Shown one piece after another: positions 1 through 7,070 of a stretch of DNA of 64,000 nt. The DNA lies in assembly GCF_024171815.1 (NCBI RefSeq), contig NZ_JAMTCJ010000001.1, forward strand, positions 1,178,001 through 1,242,000, written 5' to 3'. Numbering within the stretch: the stretch's first letter is position 1; each line of letters starts with the position of its first letter. The stretch comes from Williamsia maris. Its GTDB lineage: Bacteria; Actinomycetota; Actinomycetes; Mycobacteriales; Mycobacteriaceae. Below the pieces are notes generated by a model. The model ran no database searches. It saw nothing but the letters and a program-made list of their open reading frames with translations, and was not told where the DNA came from. The position numbers and the translations under genes are program-made.

Positions 1-122
1 ACGGAGAAACCCGACGTGTCCGCGAGGTCGACGATGTCGGCGAGCTGCTCGCGACCGATCGACGTGCTGAGATCGACGATGTCGGTGACGGGCGCCAGGT
101 AATGATCCTTGAGTTCACTCAC
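1..122 (-). CDS. N-terminal fragment of an unidentified protein (cut by window edge)
   Basis: A minus-strand reading frame opens with GTG at 122 and runs off the left edge, giving about 40 residues (it begins M-S-E-L-K-D-H-Y and continues through two IVDL motifs). An in-frame TAG lies just upstream, so the start cannot be much further out. The fragment is acidic and helical-looking with no signal peptide. Too little is visible to name a family. Confidence 0.55.
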   Translation of the reverse strand, partial: MSELKDHYLAPVTDIVDLSTSIGREQLADIVDLADTSGFS

Positions 123-202
123 TGCTACACGCTAGAACGTCGTCGGTACGGACACATGGCCTGCAGGTGAACGAACGGGGCCTCGACTCGGTCGGCAGCG
201 GG

Positions 203-739
203 TCAGCGCACGTTGGTGAAGTACGTCCGACCGGTGCCGAAGCAGTAGGTGCCCGTGGTGGTGTCGTAGGCCGCGGCCGCACCACCCGAGCAGCGCACGC
301 CGCCGGCGCCGGAGAACGCGTTGCCGCCGATGCCCGCGACGGCGATCGAGGTGCCGCCGAGGCGTGCCTGCGAGACCGCGATCCCGCCCGGTCCGGTGGT
401 GACCGAGTAGCTCGTGCCACCGGAATCAGCGCCCGACAGCGCACTGGACTTCGGCGCGGTGTTGTACGAGTTGGCCCGACCGTTGCGCTGCGCCGAGGCG
501 ACGGCGGTGCCGACACCACTGCGGTCCTCGGCGTGGGCGCGGCTCGGGGTCAGCGCCCGCGCGCCGCAGCCGCCGGTGCCGACCACGCGGTTGACCTGCT
601 GGCCGTTGACCGCGTCGCACACGAGCGGAGCGGCCGGTGCGCCGCCCGCACCGATCAGGGAGGTGAGGGCCACCGCGGACGAACCGATGAAAGCCACTGC
701 GACGCCGCGCAGAGCAGACCGACGATCAACACGAAACAT
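203..739 (-). CDS. Secreted Gly/Ser-rich protein of unknown function
   Basis: A 178-residue protein with a clear Sec signal peptide: RRSALR followed by a hydrophobic stretch to about residue 30, then a likely A-x-A cleavage site near residue 36. The mature part is rich in Gly, Ala and Ser and has four cysteines (about 41, 58, 150, 166), which could form two disulfides. I chose the ATG at 739 because GAGGTG lies just upstream and the signal peptide begins there; an in-frame upstream extension would bury it. It resembles small secreted proteins annotated only as domains of unknown function in mycolate actinobacteria (recollection, not searched). The function is unknown. Confidence 0.75.
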   Translation of the reverse strand: MFRVDRRSALRGVAVAFIGSSAVALTSLIGAGGAPAAPLVCDAVNGQQVNRVVGTGGCGARALTPSRAHAEDRSGVGTAVASAQRNGRANSYNTAPKSSALSGADSGGTSYSVTTGPGGIAVSQARLGGTSIAVAGIGGNAFSGAGGVRCSGGAAAAYDTTTGTYCFGTGRTYFTNVR

Positions 740-888
740 GGTGCACCTCAAATGATTTTCTCTTCGCAGCGAACAGACAGACAACTATTTCGTCTGCCGA
801 ATGATCGCTAGCGTACTACCAGCGACTGCGGTTTCGAGCGCGACGCGTGCAACGGTCCGATCACGAACTCCCGAGCCGGGACGCGGCG

Positions 889-1326
889 CTACGAACTACG
901 ACGCTTCGCCTCGGCGATGAGTCCCTTTTTGGCGGTGTCGACCGCCTTCTTCTGGGCCTGCTTGACGATCATCCCGGGGAGCTTGATCTTCAGGTCGGCC
1001 TCGAGCTCGAACGCGACATGCGCACCGCCGTTCTTCTCGGTGACGGTGTACTTGCCCTTCTGCGACGACAGCTGATCGGCCTCCACCAGCTCCCAGGAGC
1101 ACGAGTTGTCGGTCCAGGTGTAGTCGAGCACCTCGTTGTCGGTCAGTCCGGCCATGCTGACGGCGACCTTGACCCGCTTCGGGGAACCGTCGGAATGCGT
1201 CTCGACGATCTCGGCGCTCTTGTGCGGACCCGACCAATCGGGCAACGCCTCCACATCGAGCAAGATCTCCATGATCACCGACGGCGCGACGTCGACATCG
1301 AATTCGGTTTCTCCACTGACAGCCAT
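889..1326 (-). CDS. SRPBCC (START-like) family protein
   Basis: A 145-residue soluble protein with the SRPBCC/cyclase-dehydrase pattern. The N-terminal strand (ETEFDVDVAPSVIMEILLDVEALPDW) is followed by alternating strands and a long basic C-terminal helix ending AKKGLIAEAKRRSS. Proteins of this fold form a deep hydrophobic pocket and bind lipids or polyketides; the ligand here cannot be predicted. It lies downstream of the DUF4166 gene on the same strand, separated by a 28-bp tandem repeat that may weaken any cotranscription. No convincing Shine-Dalgarno precedes the ATG at 1326. A second SRPBCC protein is encoded at 30245-30706. Confidence 0.8.
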   Translation of the reverse strand: MAVSGETEFDVDVAPSVIMEILLDVEALPDWSGPHKSAEIVETHSDGSPKRVKVAVSMAGLTDNEVLDYTWTDNSCSWELVEADQLSSQKGKYTVTEKNGGAHVAFELEADLKIKLPGMIVKQAQKKAVDTAKKGLIAEAKRRSS

Positions 1327-1365
1327 GCCGCGAAGTTACCCGACGTCACCGGCGCGGGGTGACGC

Positions 1366-1447
1366 TATTCGCGCTCTTCGAGACGCAGCAACCTATTCGC
1401 GCTCTTCGAGACGCAGCAACCTATTCGCGCTCTTCGAGACGCAGCGG
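1366..1447. repeat. 28-bp tandem repeat copying the 3' end of the DUF4166 gene
   Basis: Two complete 28-bp units (1366-1393, 1394-1421) and a third partial one (1422 to about 1445) run head to tail with no mismatch visible in the complete units. The third copy lies inside the coding end of the DUF4166 gene and encodes its last residues (RLEERE). The two outer copies lie past the stop codon, so the gene end appears to have been duplicated twice by slippage. The units are contiguous with no spacers, so this is not a CRISPR array. Confidence 0.9.
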
Positions 1448-2095
1448 CCAGGCCTCGTCCGGGATCTCGTGGATCGAGCACGGCCGATCGGCCGCGGTGA
1501 ACCATCCGCGGAAGTGCATGATCTCGCCCAGGGTCACGTTGCGTACCGTCGCGTCGAGCCGGAACCGCTGCGCCTCGTCGTCCCACTCCTCCACGTAGCG
1601 CATCGACGTCGCGAACAGCCCGCGCATGCCCATGCGCAACCCGCGACTGAGCATCCGCATCGGCTCGCTCTCCAGGATCAGCGATCCGCCCGGCCCGACC
1701 CGCGGGGTGAGCGGGATCAGCAGGTCGGGACCGTCGCCGAAGTAGTCGATCAGACCGGTCGACCCGTTCACCAGCAGGGAATGCAGACGCTGCTCGCCGT
1801 TGGAGTACGCGAACCGACGGATGACGGCCAGGCACTCGCGGCCACGCTCGTCGCGATAGCAATAGTTGTCCATGAAGAACGGGACCAGGCGACTCGTCGT
1901 CGTCGGCATGACGTTGCGCTTGCGGAAGAAGCGCAGCACCGGCGGCGTGAGCTTCGACGTGCAGAAGACGGATTCGACCATGCCGCTGGTCATCTGGGCG
2001 ACACCGGACGTCGAGTCCACCCCGTACCGCCACTGCACGTTGGGGTGGAGCTTCTCGAAGTCGCTGCCGAGCGCCGCGCGATAGACCGGAGTCAT
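1421..2095 (-). CDS. DUF4166 domain protein
   Basis: A 224-residue protein. I chose the ATG at 2095 because the family signature (LHPNVQWRYG near residue 15) follows closely; an open extension upstream is low-complexity Arg-rich sequence typical of read-through into a promoter. The central part (VPFFMDNYCYRDERGRECLAV) and the beta-rich remainder fit the DUF4166 family, whose biochemical role is not established. It is encoded divergently from a quinone oxidoreductase across 168 bp, where CGGACATG occurs twice 10 bp apart (near 2111-2127), a possible regulatory repeat. The coding end is embedded in the 28-bp tandem repeat. Confidence 0.75.
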   Translation of the reverse strand: MTPVYRAALGSDFEKLHPNVQWRYGVDSTSGVAQMTSGMVESVFCTSKLTPPVLRFFRKRNVMPTTTSRLVPFFMDNYCYRDERGRECLAVIRRFAYSNGEQRLHSLLVNGSTGLIDYFGDGPDLLIPLTPRVGPGGSLILESEPMRMLSRGLRMGMRGLFATSMRYVEEWDDEAQRFRLDATVRNVTLGEIMHFRGWFTAADRPCSIHEIPDEAWPLRLEERE

Positions 2096-2263
2096 GGTCT
2101 CGACGCGCTCCGGACATGATCGGACATGGCTGCAGAATCTACCCCCGGCCCGCCTCCGATGAGCCACAAGCCCACCAAGAGTCCCCGTTCGCGCCCGACG
2201 ACCTCCGATGACCTTCGACGAACGCAGTGGAATTCGTCCGCGGCGACGGTCGTTGACCCGACC

Positions 2264-3205
2264 ATGAGCCACACCGTTGTCGCCACCGCGTTCGGTGGTC
2301 CCGAGGTCCTGTCCGTCATCGACACCGACGTTCCCGAGCCCGGCCCGGGCGAGGTCGTCGTCGACTTCCGAGCGATCGGGGTGAACCCGATCGACTACAA
2401 GCTCTACAGCGGAGCGTTCGGCACGGACGAATCGCAGCTGCCCAAGCGCCTGGGGTCGGAGGGAGCGGGCGTGGTGTCCGCCGTCGGCCCGGACGCCGTC
2501 GGACCCGCAGGCCCGATCTCGGTCGGTGACGAGGTCATCGCCTTCCGCGGGGTCGGGACGTACGCATCGCGGGCCGTGCAGCCTGCGTCATCGATCGTCC
2601 CGAAGCCCGCCCAACTGGACTGGGAGCAGGCCGGCGGACTGCTGCTCACCGCCGCGACCGCCTACGACGCGCTCGAGGTTCTCGGGGTCGGAGCGGGCGA
2701 CACCGTCCTGATCCACGGTGCGGCCGGCGGGGTCGGACTGCTCGCCGTGCAGCTCGCCCGACTGCGCGGGGCGACGGTCATCGGCACCGGCCGCGAGGTC
2801 AACCACGACTACCTGCGCAGCATCGGCGCCGAGCCGACCACCTACGGCGACGGCCTGGCCGATCGGGTTCGCGGCCTTGCTCCCGGCGGGATCACCGCCG
2901 CGTTCGACACCGTCGGGACCGACGAGGCCGTGGACGTCTCCCTCGAACTCGTCGCCGACCGGTCCCACATCGTGACCACGGCAGCGTTCGAGCGCGCCCA
3001 GGCCGAGGGATTCCCGTCCATCGGCGGCTCGAATCCGGACAGCACCGAACGTCGCGACGCGGCACGCCTGGAACTCGTCGGTCTCGCCGGCGAGGGGAAG
3101 CTCGTCAACGCGGTGGCCAAGACGTTCCCGCTGGCCGATGTCGCCACCGCACACTCCGAGCTGCAGCAACCCCACGACATCGGGAAATTCATCCTCGTCC
3201 CCTGA
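2264..3205 (+). CDS. NADPH:quinone oxidoreductase, zinc-independent MDR family
   Basis: A 313-residue medium-chain dehydrogenase/reductase. It has an N-terminal GroES-like domain (GVNPIDYKLYSGAF near residues 35-48) and a Rossmann domain with the NADPH motif GAAGGVG near residues 155-161. The structural and catalytic zinc cysteines of alcohol dehydrogenases are absent, so quinone or enone reduction is more likely than alcohol oxidation. The ATG at 2264 was chosen over an upstream open stretch of low-complexity sequence because the family's N-terminal strand (TVVATAFGGPEVL) begins there. The substrate is unknown. Confidence 0.85.
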   Translation: MSHTVVATAFGGPEVLSVIDTDVPEPGPGEVVVDFRAIGVNPIDYKLYSGAFGTDESQLPKRLGSEGAGVVSAVGPDAVGPAGPISVGDEVIAFRGVGTYASRAVQPASSIVPKPAQLDWEQAGGLLLTAATAYDALEVLGVGAGDTVLIHGAAGGVGLLAVQLARLRGATVIGTGREVNHDYLRSIGAEPTTYGDGLADRVRGLAPGGITAAFDTVGTDEAVDVSLELVADRSHIVTTAAFERAQAEGFPSIGGSNPDSTERRDAARLELVGLAGEGKLVNAVAKTFPLADVATAHSELQQPHDIGKFILVP

Positions 3206-3295
3206 TCGTTCGGGGCGGGGCCGGGGTCGGTGGTGCACCGATGACGTAGGTTCACCGTCAAAGCCCTGTGAACCGGCGCCTACCGGGAGTGATCA

Positions 3296-4045
3296 ATGCC
3301 CCTGAGCGACACGCTCGTCGACATGCCCACCGAGGGTTACGTCTTCCACACCTCATGGCCGGCGGCCACCAGCGACATGGATCAGTTCGAACAACTGAGT
3401 GTCGACGGTGTCGCCCGTTACCTGCAGGAGGTGGGGGCGTACCACCTCATCGACGCCGGCGCGATGGAGACCGACCCCTTCTGGATCGTCCGACGCACCG
3501 TCATCGACATGATCGAGCCGGTCAGCTGGCCGAACACGCTCACCCTGTCACGCTGGTGCGCTGCACTGTCGTCGCGGTGGTGCAACATGCGCGTCAAGAT
3601 CGTCGGCGATCACGGCGGTCGAATCGAGACCGAGGCGTTCTGGATCCACATGAACATGGAGACTCGGGGGCCCGGCCACATCGAGGGCAAGTTCCTGGAG
3701 ATGCTGGGCAGCACCACCGACGACCGACGCCTCAAGTGGTCCCCGTGGTTGACGACCCCGATGGCGCAGGAATCGCCGCGGACCTTCCAGATCCGCCACA
3801 GCGACACCGACCGGTTCGGCCACGTCACCAACGCCATCTACTGGCAGGCCCTGCGCGAGGTCTTCCCCGAGGTCCCCGACGTCGTGGCAGGCAAGCATCG
3901 TCTCGTCATCGAGTACAACAAGCCGATCATGTACGGCGAGGAGGTCCACCTGACGACCACACCGATCGACGACGGTGTGCTGGTGTACCTCTCGGTCGAC
4001 GGGCGCGCCCGGACCCACATGTCGATCACCGCGTTGCCGCACTGA
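3296..4045 (+). CDS. Acyl-ACP thioesterase (FatA/B-like, double hotdog), copy 1
   Basis: A 249-residue protein with two hotdog halves. The N-terminal half carries EGYVFHTSWPAATSDMDQ and the helix following LSVDGVARYLQE; the C-terminal half carries the repeat-like RHSDTDRFGHVTNAIYW. This is the acyl-[acyl carrier protein] thioesterase layout that releases free fatty acids from ACP or CoA. The stop overlaps the start of a close paralogue by one base (TGATG), so the two are almost certainly cotranscribed and translationally coupled. Chain-length preference cannot be read from sequence. Confidence 0.85.
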   Translation: MPLSDTLVDMPTEGYVFHTSWPAATSDMDQFEQLSVDGVARYLQEVGAYHLIDAGAMETDPFWIVRRTVIDMIEPVSWPNTLTLSRWCAALSSRWCNMRVKIVGDHGGRIETEAFWIHMNMETRGPGHIEGKFLEMLGSTTDDRRLKWSPWLTTPMAQESPRTFQIRHSDTDRFGHVTNAIYWQALREVFPEVPDVVAGKHRLVIEYNKPIMYGEEVHLTTTPIDDGVLVYLSVDGRARTHMSITALPH

Positions 4046-4815
4046 TGGCGACCACCGTGACCGGCACGCTCGCCGACCTCCCCGACGAGGGCTACGTCTT
4101 CCGGACCTCGTGGCCGCTGTCGAGCGGCGACATCGACCGGTACGAGAAGCTCAGCGTCGACGGGATGGCCCGCTACCTCCAGGAGTGCGGCGCACAGCAC
4201 CTGGTGGACTGCGGCGCATTCGAGACGCACAAGTTCTGGATCGTCCGACGCACCGTCATCGACGTGATCCGGCCGATCGAATGGCCCGACACCGTCCGAC
4301 TCTCGCGCTGGTGCGCGGGCATCTCGCCGCGGTGGTGCAACATGCGCGTCCGGATGACCAGTGACGGTGTCGACGGACGCGAGGGCGGCCTCATCGAGAC
4401 CGAGGGTTTCTGGATCAACATGAACATGGAGACCGGTGCGCCCTCGCGCCTCGAGGACAAGTTCTTCGATCTGCTCGCGACCACCACCGACGAGCGACGT
4501 CTGCGGTGGAAGGCCTGGCTGAACGATCCGGTGGACGCGCAGACCGAGCAGCCGTTCCCGCTGCGCCTCGGCGACACCGACCGACTCGACCACGTCAACA
4601 ACGCCGTCTACCTGCAGGCGATGCGCGAGGTGTTCCCGCAGGTCGCCGACGTGATCGACAACCCGTACCGCCTCGTCATCGAGTACAACAAGCCGATCAC
4701 CTACGGCGAGGACGTCCGCATCGCCACCGCCCCCACCGACGGTGGGATCCTCGTGTGGATGACCGTCGACGGCGAGGCCCGCACCCACGCGTCGATCACC
4801 GCACTGCCGAGCTGA
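4045..4815 (+). CDS. Acyl-ACP thioesterase (FatA/B-like, double hotdog), copy 2
   Basis: A 256-residue paralogue of the preceding gene, aligned end to end: both share EGYVF-TSWP, the WIVRRTVID block, SRWC, RWCNMRV, the METEGFW/IHMNME-type segment and the C-terminal RLVIEYNKPI-YGE motif. It starts one base inside the upstream stop codon. An extra insertion near residues 110-118 (DGVDGREGG) is absent in copy 1. The pair looks like a local tandem duplication that has diverged, or a two-subunit enzyme. No lipid operon surrounds it. Confidence 0.85.
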   Translation: MATTVTGTLADLPDEGYVFRTSWPLSSGDIDRYEKLSVDGMARYLQECGAQHLVDCGAFETHKFWIVRRTVIDVIRPIEWPDTVRLSRWCAGISPRWCNMRVRMTSDGVDGREGGLIETEGFWINMNMETGAPSRLEDKFFDLLATTTDERRLRWKAWLNDPVDAQTEQPFPLRLGDTDRLDHVNNAVYLQAMREVFPQVADVIDNPYRLVIEYNKPITYGEDVRIATAPTDGGILVWMTVDGEARTHASITALPS

Positions 4816-4834
4816 CCGCGGAACTCACACCGTC

Positions 4835-5557
4835 TCACCGCTGCCCGTAGCCCGGGTCGTAGGTGTCGTTGCGGTCCCGGGAGAGCGTGAAACCGACCGA
4901 GTTCGCCCAACACGAGATCCCGGTGGTCGACGACTCGCATGTCGTGCCGCCGACGGAGATGATCTGCCCGTACTGCAGCACCCGTCCCCCGACGGTGCCC
5001 TGGCCCGGGTTCCCGGATCCGCCGACGAAGATCGGCTGGTTCACGCACTTGCTCACCGCAGCACCGCTGATCAGCTGGGTGGAGTAGACGCTGTTGCCAC
5101 GGTTGAGGCAGGTCACCCCGGTGGAGCTACGTACCGACGACAGTGCCTGACAACCACTGGGGACCTGAGGATTGTCGAAGTCGATGCCACAGCGCACATT
5201 CCCCGACGGAGACTGGAAGAAGTAGGCGTTGATCCCGGCGCCGGGGCCGAAGAAGTCGGCCGCGTTCACGTTGGCGTCCCTCGGGAACCGCATGACGGGC
5301 GCCCCACCCGTGGCCGGAGTGGGCTCCTCGGCGACGCCCGTCGACACCGCATCCGCATCGGACGCGGGTCCCGTGCTCGCCGCGGTCGGGTCCGACGCCG
5401 GTGAGTCCGACTGCGGTGAGTCCGACTGCGAGACGGTCACCGTGGAGGCGGTCGACGACGACGTCGGTTCGTCGGCCGCACATGCCGCCATGGCCAGCAC
5501 CGCGCTCGCACACGAGAGCACTCCCACCAGCCGCACCATCGTGTCCTGTCGTCGCAT
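4835..5557 (-). CDS. Putative secreted lipoprotein, unknown function
   Basis: A 240-residue protein with a basic N-terminus (MRRQ), a hydrophobic segment and a probable lipidation cysteine at residue 26 (AMAAC, a slightly atypical lipobox). A Ser/Thr/Asp-rich linker of about 60 residues follows, with the directly repeated SDSPQSDSP. The C-terminal domain contains FNVRCGIDF-like and GVTCLNRGN-type segments with several cysteines. Two adjacent ATG codons lie at 5560 and 5557; the second is favoured because AGGAG is then five bases away. Its promoter region is shared with the divergent methyltransferase gene and contains two direct repeats and two dyads. Confidence 0.7.
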   Translation of the reverse strand: MRRQDTMVRLVGVLSCASAVLAMAACAADEPTSSSTASTVTVSQSDSPQSDSPASDPTAASTGPASDADAVSTGVAEEPTPATGGAPVMRFPRDANVNAADFFGPGAGINAYFFQSPSGNVRCGIDFDNPQVPSGCQALSSVRSSTGVTCLNRGNSVYSTQLISGAAVSKCVNQPIFVGGSGNPGQGTVGGRVLQYGQIISVGGTTCESSTTGISCWANSVGFTLSRDRNDTYDPGYGQR

Positions 5558-5616
5558 CATCGCTCCTGTCGCCGGATTGGTACTTGTTGGTACCACCCTG
5601 GCTATCGACACATCCC

Positions 5617-5651
5617 GCGAAAGGGTTACCCATGTTGCGAAAGCGTGACCC
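5617..5651. repeat. Two direct repeats GCGAAAG-N-GT-ACCC, 20 bp apart
   Basis: GCGAAAGGGTTACCC (5617-5631) and GCGAAAGCGTGACCC (5637-5651) start exactly 20 bp apart, about two helical turns, in the divergent promoter region between the lipoprotein and the methyltransferase. A regulator binding on one helix face is possible; nothing in the window identifies it. Confidence 0.5.
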
Positions 5652-5662
5652 TTGCGACCGCT

Positions 5663-5703
5663 AACAGTATGCGCGTACTGTTTTTAGCAGTACGCCCGTA
5701 CTG
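5663..5703 (+). promoter_or_regulatory. Pair of operator-like dyads upstream of the methyltransferase gene
   Basis: Two inverted repeats share the form CAGTA-N6-TACTG. The first is AACAGTA-N6-TACTGTT (5663-5682) and the second is CAGTACG-CC-CGTACTG (5688-5703), with centres 23 bp apart. They end just before the AGGAGG of the methyltransferase gene, where a repressor would block transcription. The architecture suits a TetR-type dimer binding twice, but no regulator gene is adjacent, so the factor is unknown. Confidence 0.65.
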
Positions 5704-5719
5704 TTGAGGAGGACCGACC

Positions 5720-6484
5720 ATGTGGAACCCCGCCGAGTACCTGACCTTCGCCGATCACCGCGGACGGCCCTACGGCGAACTGCTCGCCCGCGTCGATCTC
5801 GCCGACCCACGCCGGATCGTCGACCTCGGTTGCGGGCCCGGCAATCTCACCGCCGAGCTGTCCCGCCGCTGGCCGGACGCCGCCATCGAGGCGACCGACA
5901 ACTCACCGGAGATGGTCGACGCCGCGCGTGCACGCGGACTCGACGCCCGACTGCAGGACGTGCGCGACTGGACCCCCTCGGCCGACACCGACATCGTCAT
6001 CTCCAACGCGACGCTGCAGTGGGTGCCGGAACATCGAGACCTGCTGCGTCGGTGGCCCACCGAACTCGTCTCCGGCGCCTGGTTGGCCTTCCAGGTGCCC
6101 GGCAACTTCGAGGCACCGTCACACCGCGTCATCCGCGCGGTGGCGCGGTCCGATCGATGGCGTGACGCATTGTCCGGCATCGATTTCCGTGGCGGCGACA
6201 CCGTCGAGGACCCCACCGGATACGCCTCACTGCTGTCCGAGGCGGGGTGTCGCGTCGACGCGTGGGAGACCACCTACGTGCAGGAACTGTCCGGTCCCGA
6301 CCCCGTGTTGGAGTGGGTCACCGGCACGGCGCTCACACCGGTCCGCAGCGTGCTGTCCGAGGACGACTGGGCGGCGTTCCGCGCCGACCTCGCGCCCGAA
6401 CTGACCGCGGCATACCCGATGCGCACGGACGGGACCACCTACTTCCCGTTCCGACGCGTGTTCGTGGTCGCACAGGTCAGATGA
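5720..6484 (+). CDS. tam: Trans-aconitate 2-methyltransferase family protein
   Basis: A 254-residue SAM-dependent methyltransferase. It has motif [12 protein letters not shown] near residues 34-44, an acidic residue at the end of strand 2 (EATDNSPEM) and the Tam-like block [11 protein letters not shown] near 95-105. Tam monomethylates trans-aconitate, a by-product that inhibits aconitase; length and layout match this family. GAGGAGG precedes the ATG. Its 3' end overlaps the convergent nicotinamidase gene by 8 bp. Two dyads immediately upstream suggest tight regulation. Methylation of a different carboxylate cannot be excluded. Confidence 0.8.
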   Translation: MWNPAEYLTFADHRGRPYGELLARVDLADPRRIVDLGCGPGNLTAELSRRWPDAAIEATDNSPEMVDAARARGLDARLQDVRDWTPSADTDIVISNATLQWVPEHRDLLRRWPTELVSGAWLAFQVPGNFEAPSHRVIRAVARSDRWRDALSGIDFRGGDTVEDPTGYASLLSEAGCRVDAWETTYVQELSGPDPVLEWVTGTALTPVRSVLSEDDWAAFRADLAPELTAAYPMRTDGTTYFPFRRVFVVAQVR

Positions 6485-7046
6485 CCGTTGCGCCCGCCTC
6501 GCTCATCTCCGCCAGGGCCGCGGTGGACGATTCGGGAGCGACGCCGGCGACGAGATCGGTGAGCACCCGCACCGAGAACCCGGCGCCGAGTGCGTCGAGA
6601 GCGGACGCTCGCACGCAGTGGTCGGTGGCGATACCGACGACGTCGACGTCGGTGACGCCCAGTTCGCGCAACACGTCCGACAATTGCGCTCCGTCGTCGG
6701 TCGTACCCTCGAACATCGAATAGGCAGGCACGCCCTGTCCTTTGCGGACGTGGATGTCCACGGCCTCGGCCACCAGGTCCGGGTGGTACTCGGCACCGGC
6801 CGTTCCGGCCACGCAGTGCACGGGCCAGGTGGTGCTGAAGTCCGGCGGACCGTCGGTGGCGAAATGCCCGCCGTTGTCGTTGTCGGCGTCATGCCAGTCC
6901 CGCGACGCGACGACGACGTCGTATTCGGCGTCCGACGCCAGGTACTCGGTGACCCGACGCGCCACCGACGCTCCCCCGGCGACGCCGAGCGCGCCACCCT
7001 CGGTGAAGTCGTTCTGCACGTCGACGATCAACAGCGCTGTGGGCAT
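6477..7046 (-). CDS. pncA: Nicotinamidase/pyrazinamidase
   Basis: A 189-residue cysteine hydrolase of the isochorismatase fold that deamidates nicotinamide to nicotinate in NAD salvage. The catalytic triad is visible as D9 (VDVQNDF), K102 (VRKGQG) and C144 (ATDHCVRAS). The metal site is D50, H52 and H61 (RDWHD...GGHF). Length and residues match M. tuberculosis PncA, the enzyme that activates pyrazinamide. It overlaps the convergent tam gene by 8 bp and lies 24 bp upstream of the secreted nuclease gene on the same strand. Confidence 0.9.
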   Translation of the reverse strand: MPTALLIVDVQNDFTEGGALGVAGGASVARRVTEYLASDAEYDVVVASRDWHDADNDNGGHFATDGPPDFSTTWPVHCVAGTAGAEYHPDLVAEAVDIHVRKGQGVPAYSMFEGTTDDGAQLSDVLRELGVTDVDVVGIATDHCVRASALDALGAGFSVRVLTDLVAGVAPESSTAALAEMSEAGATVI

Positions 7047-7070
7047 GGTGACGATTTTAGTGCCTGGAGC

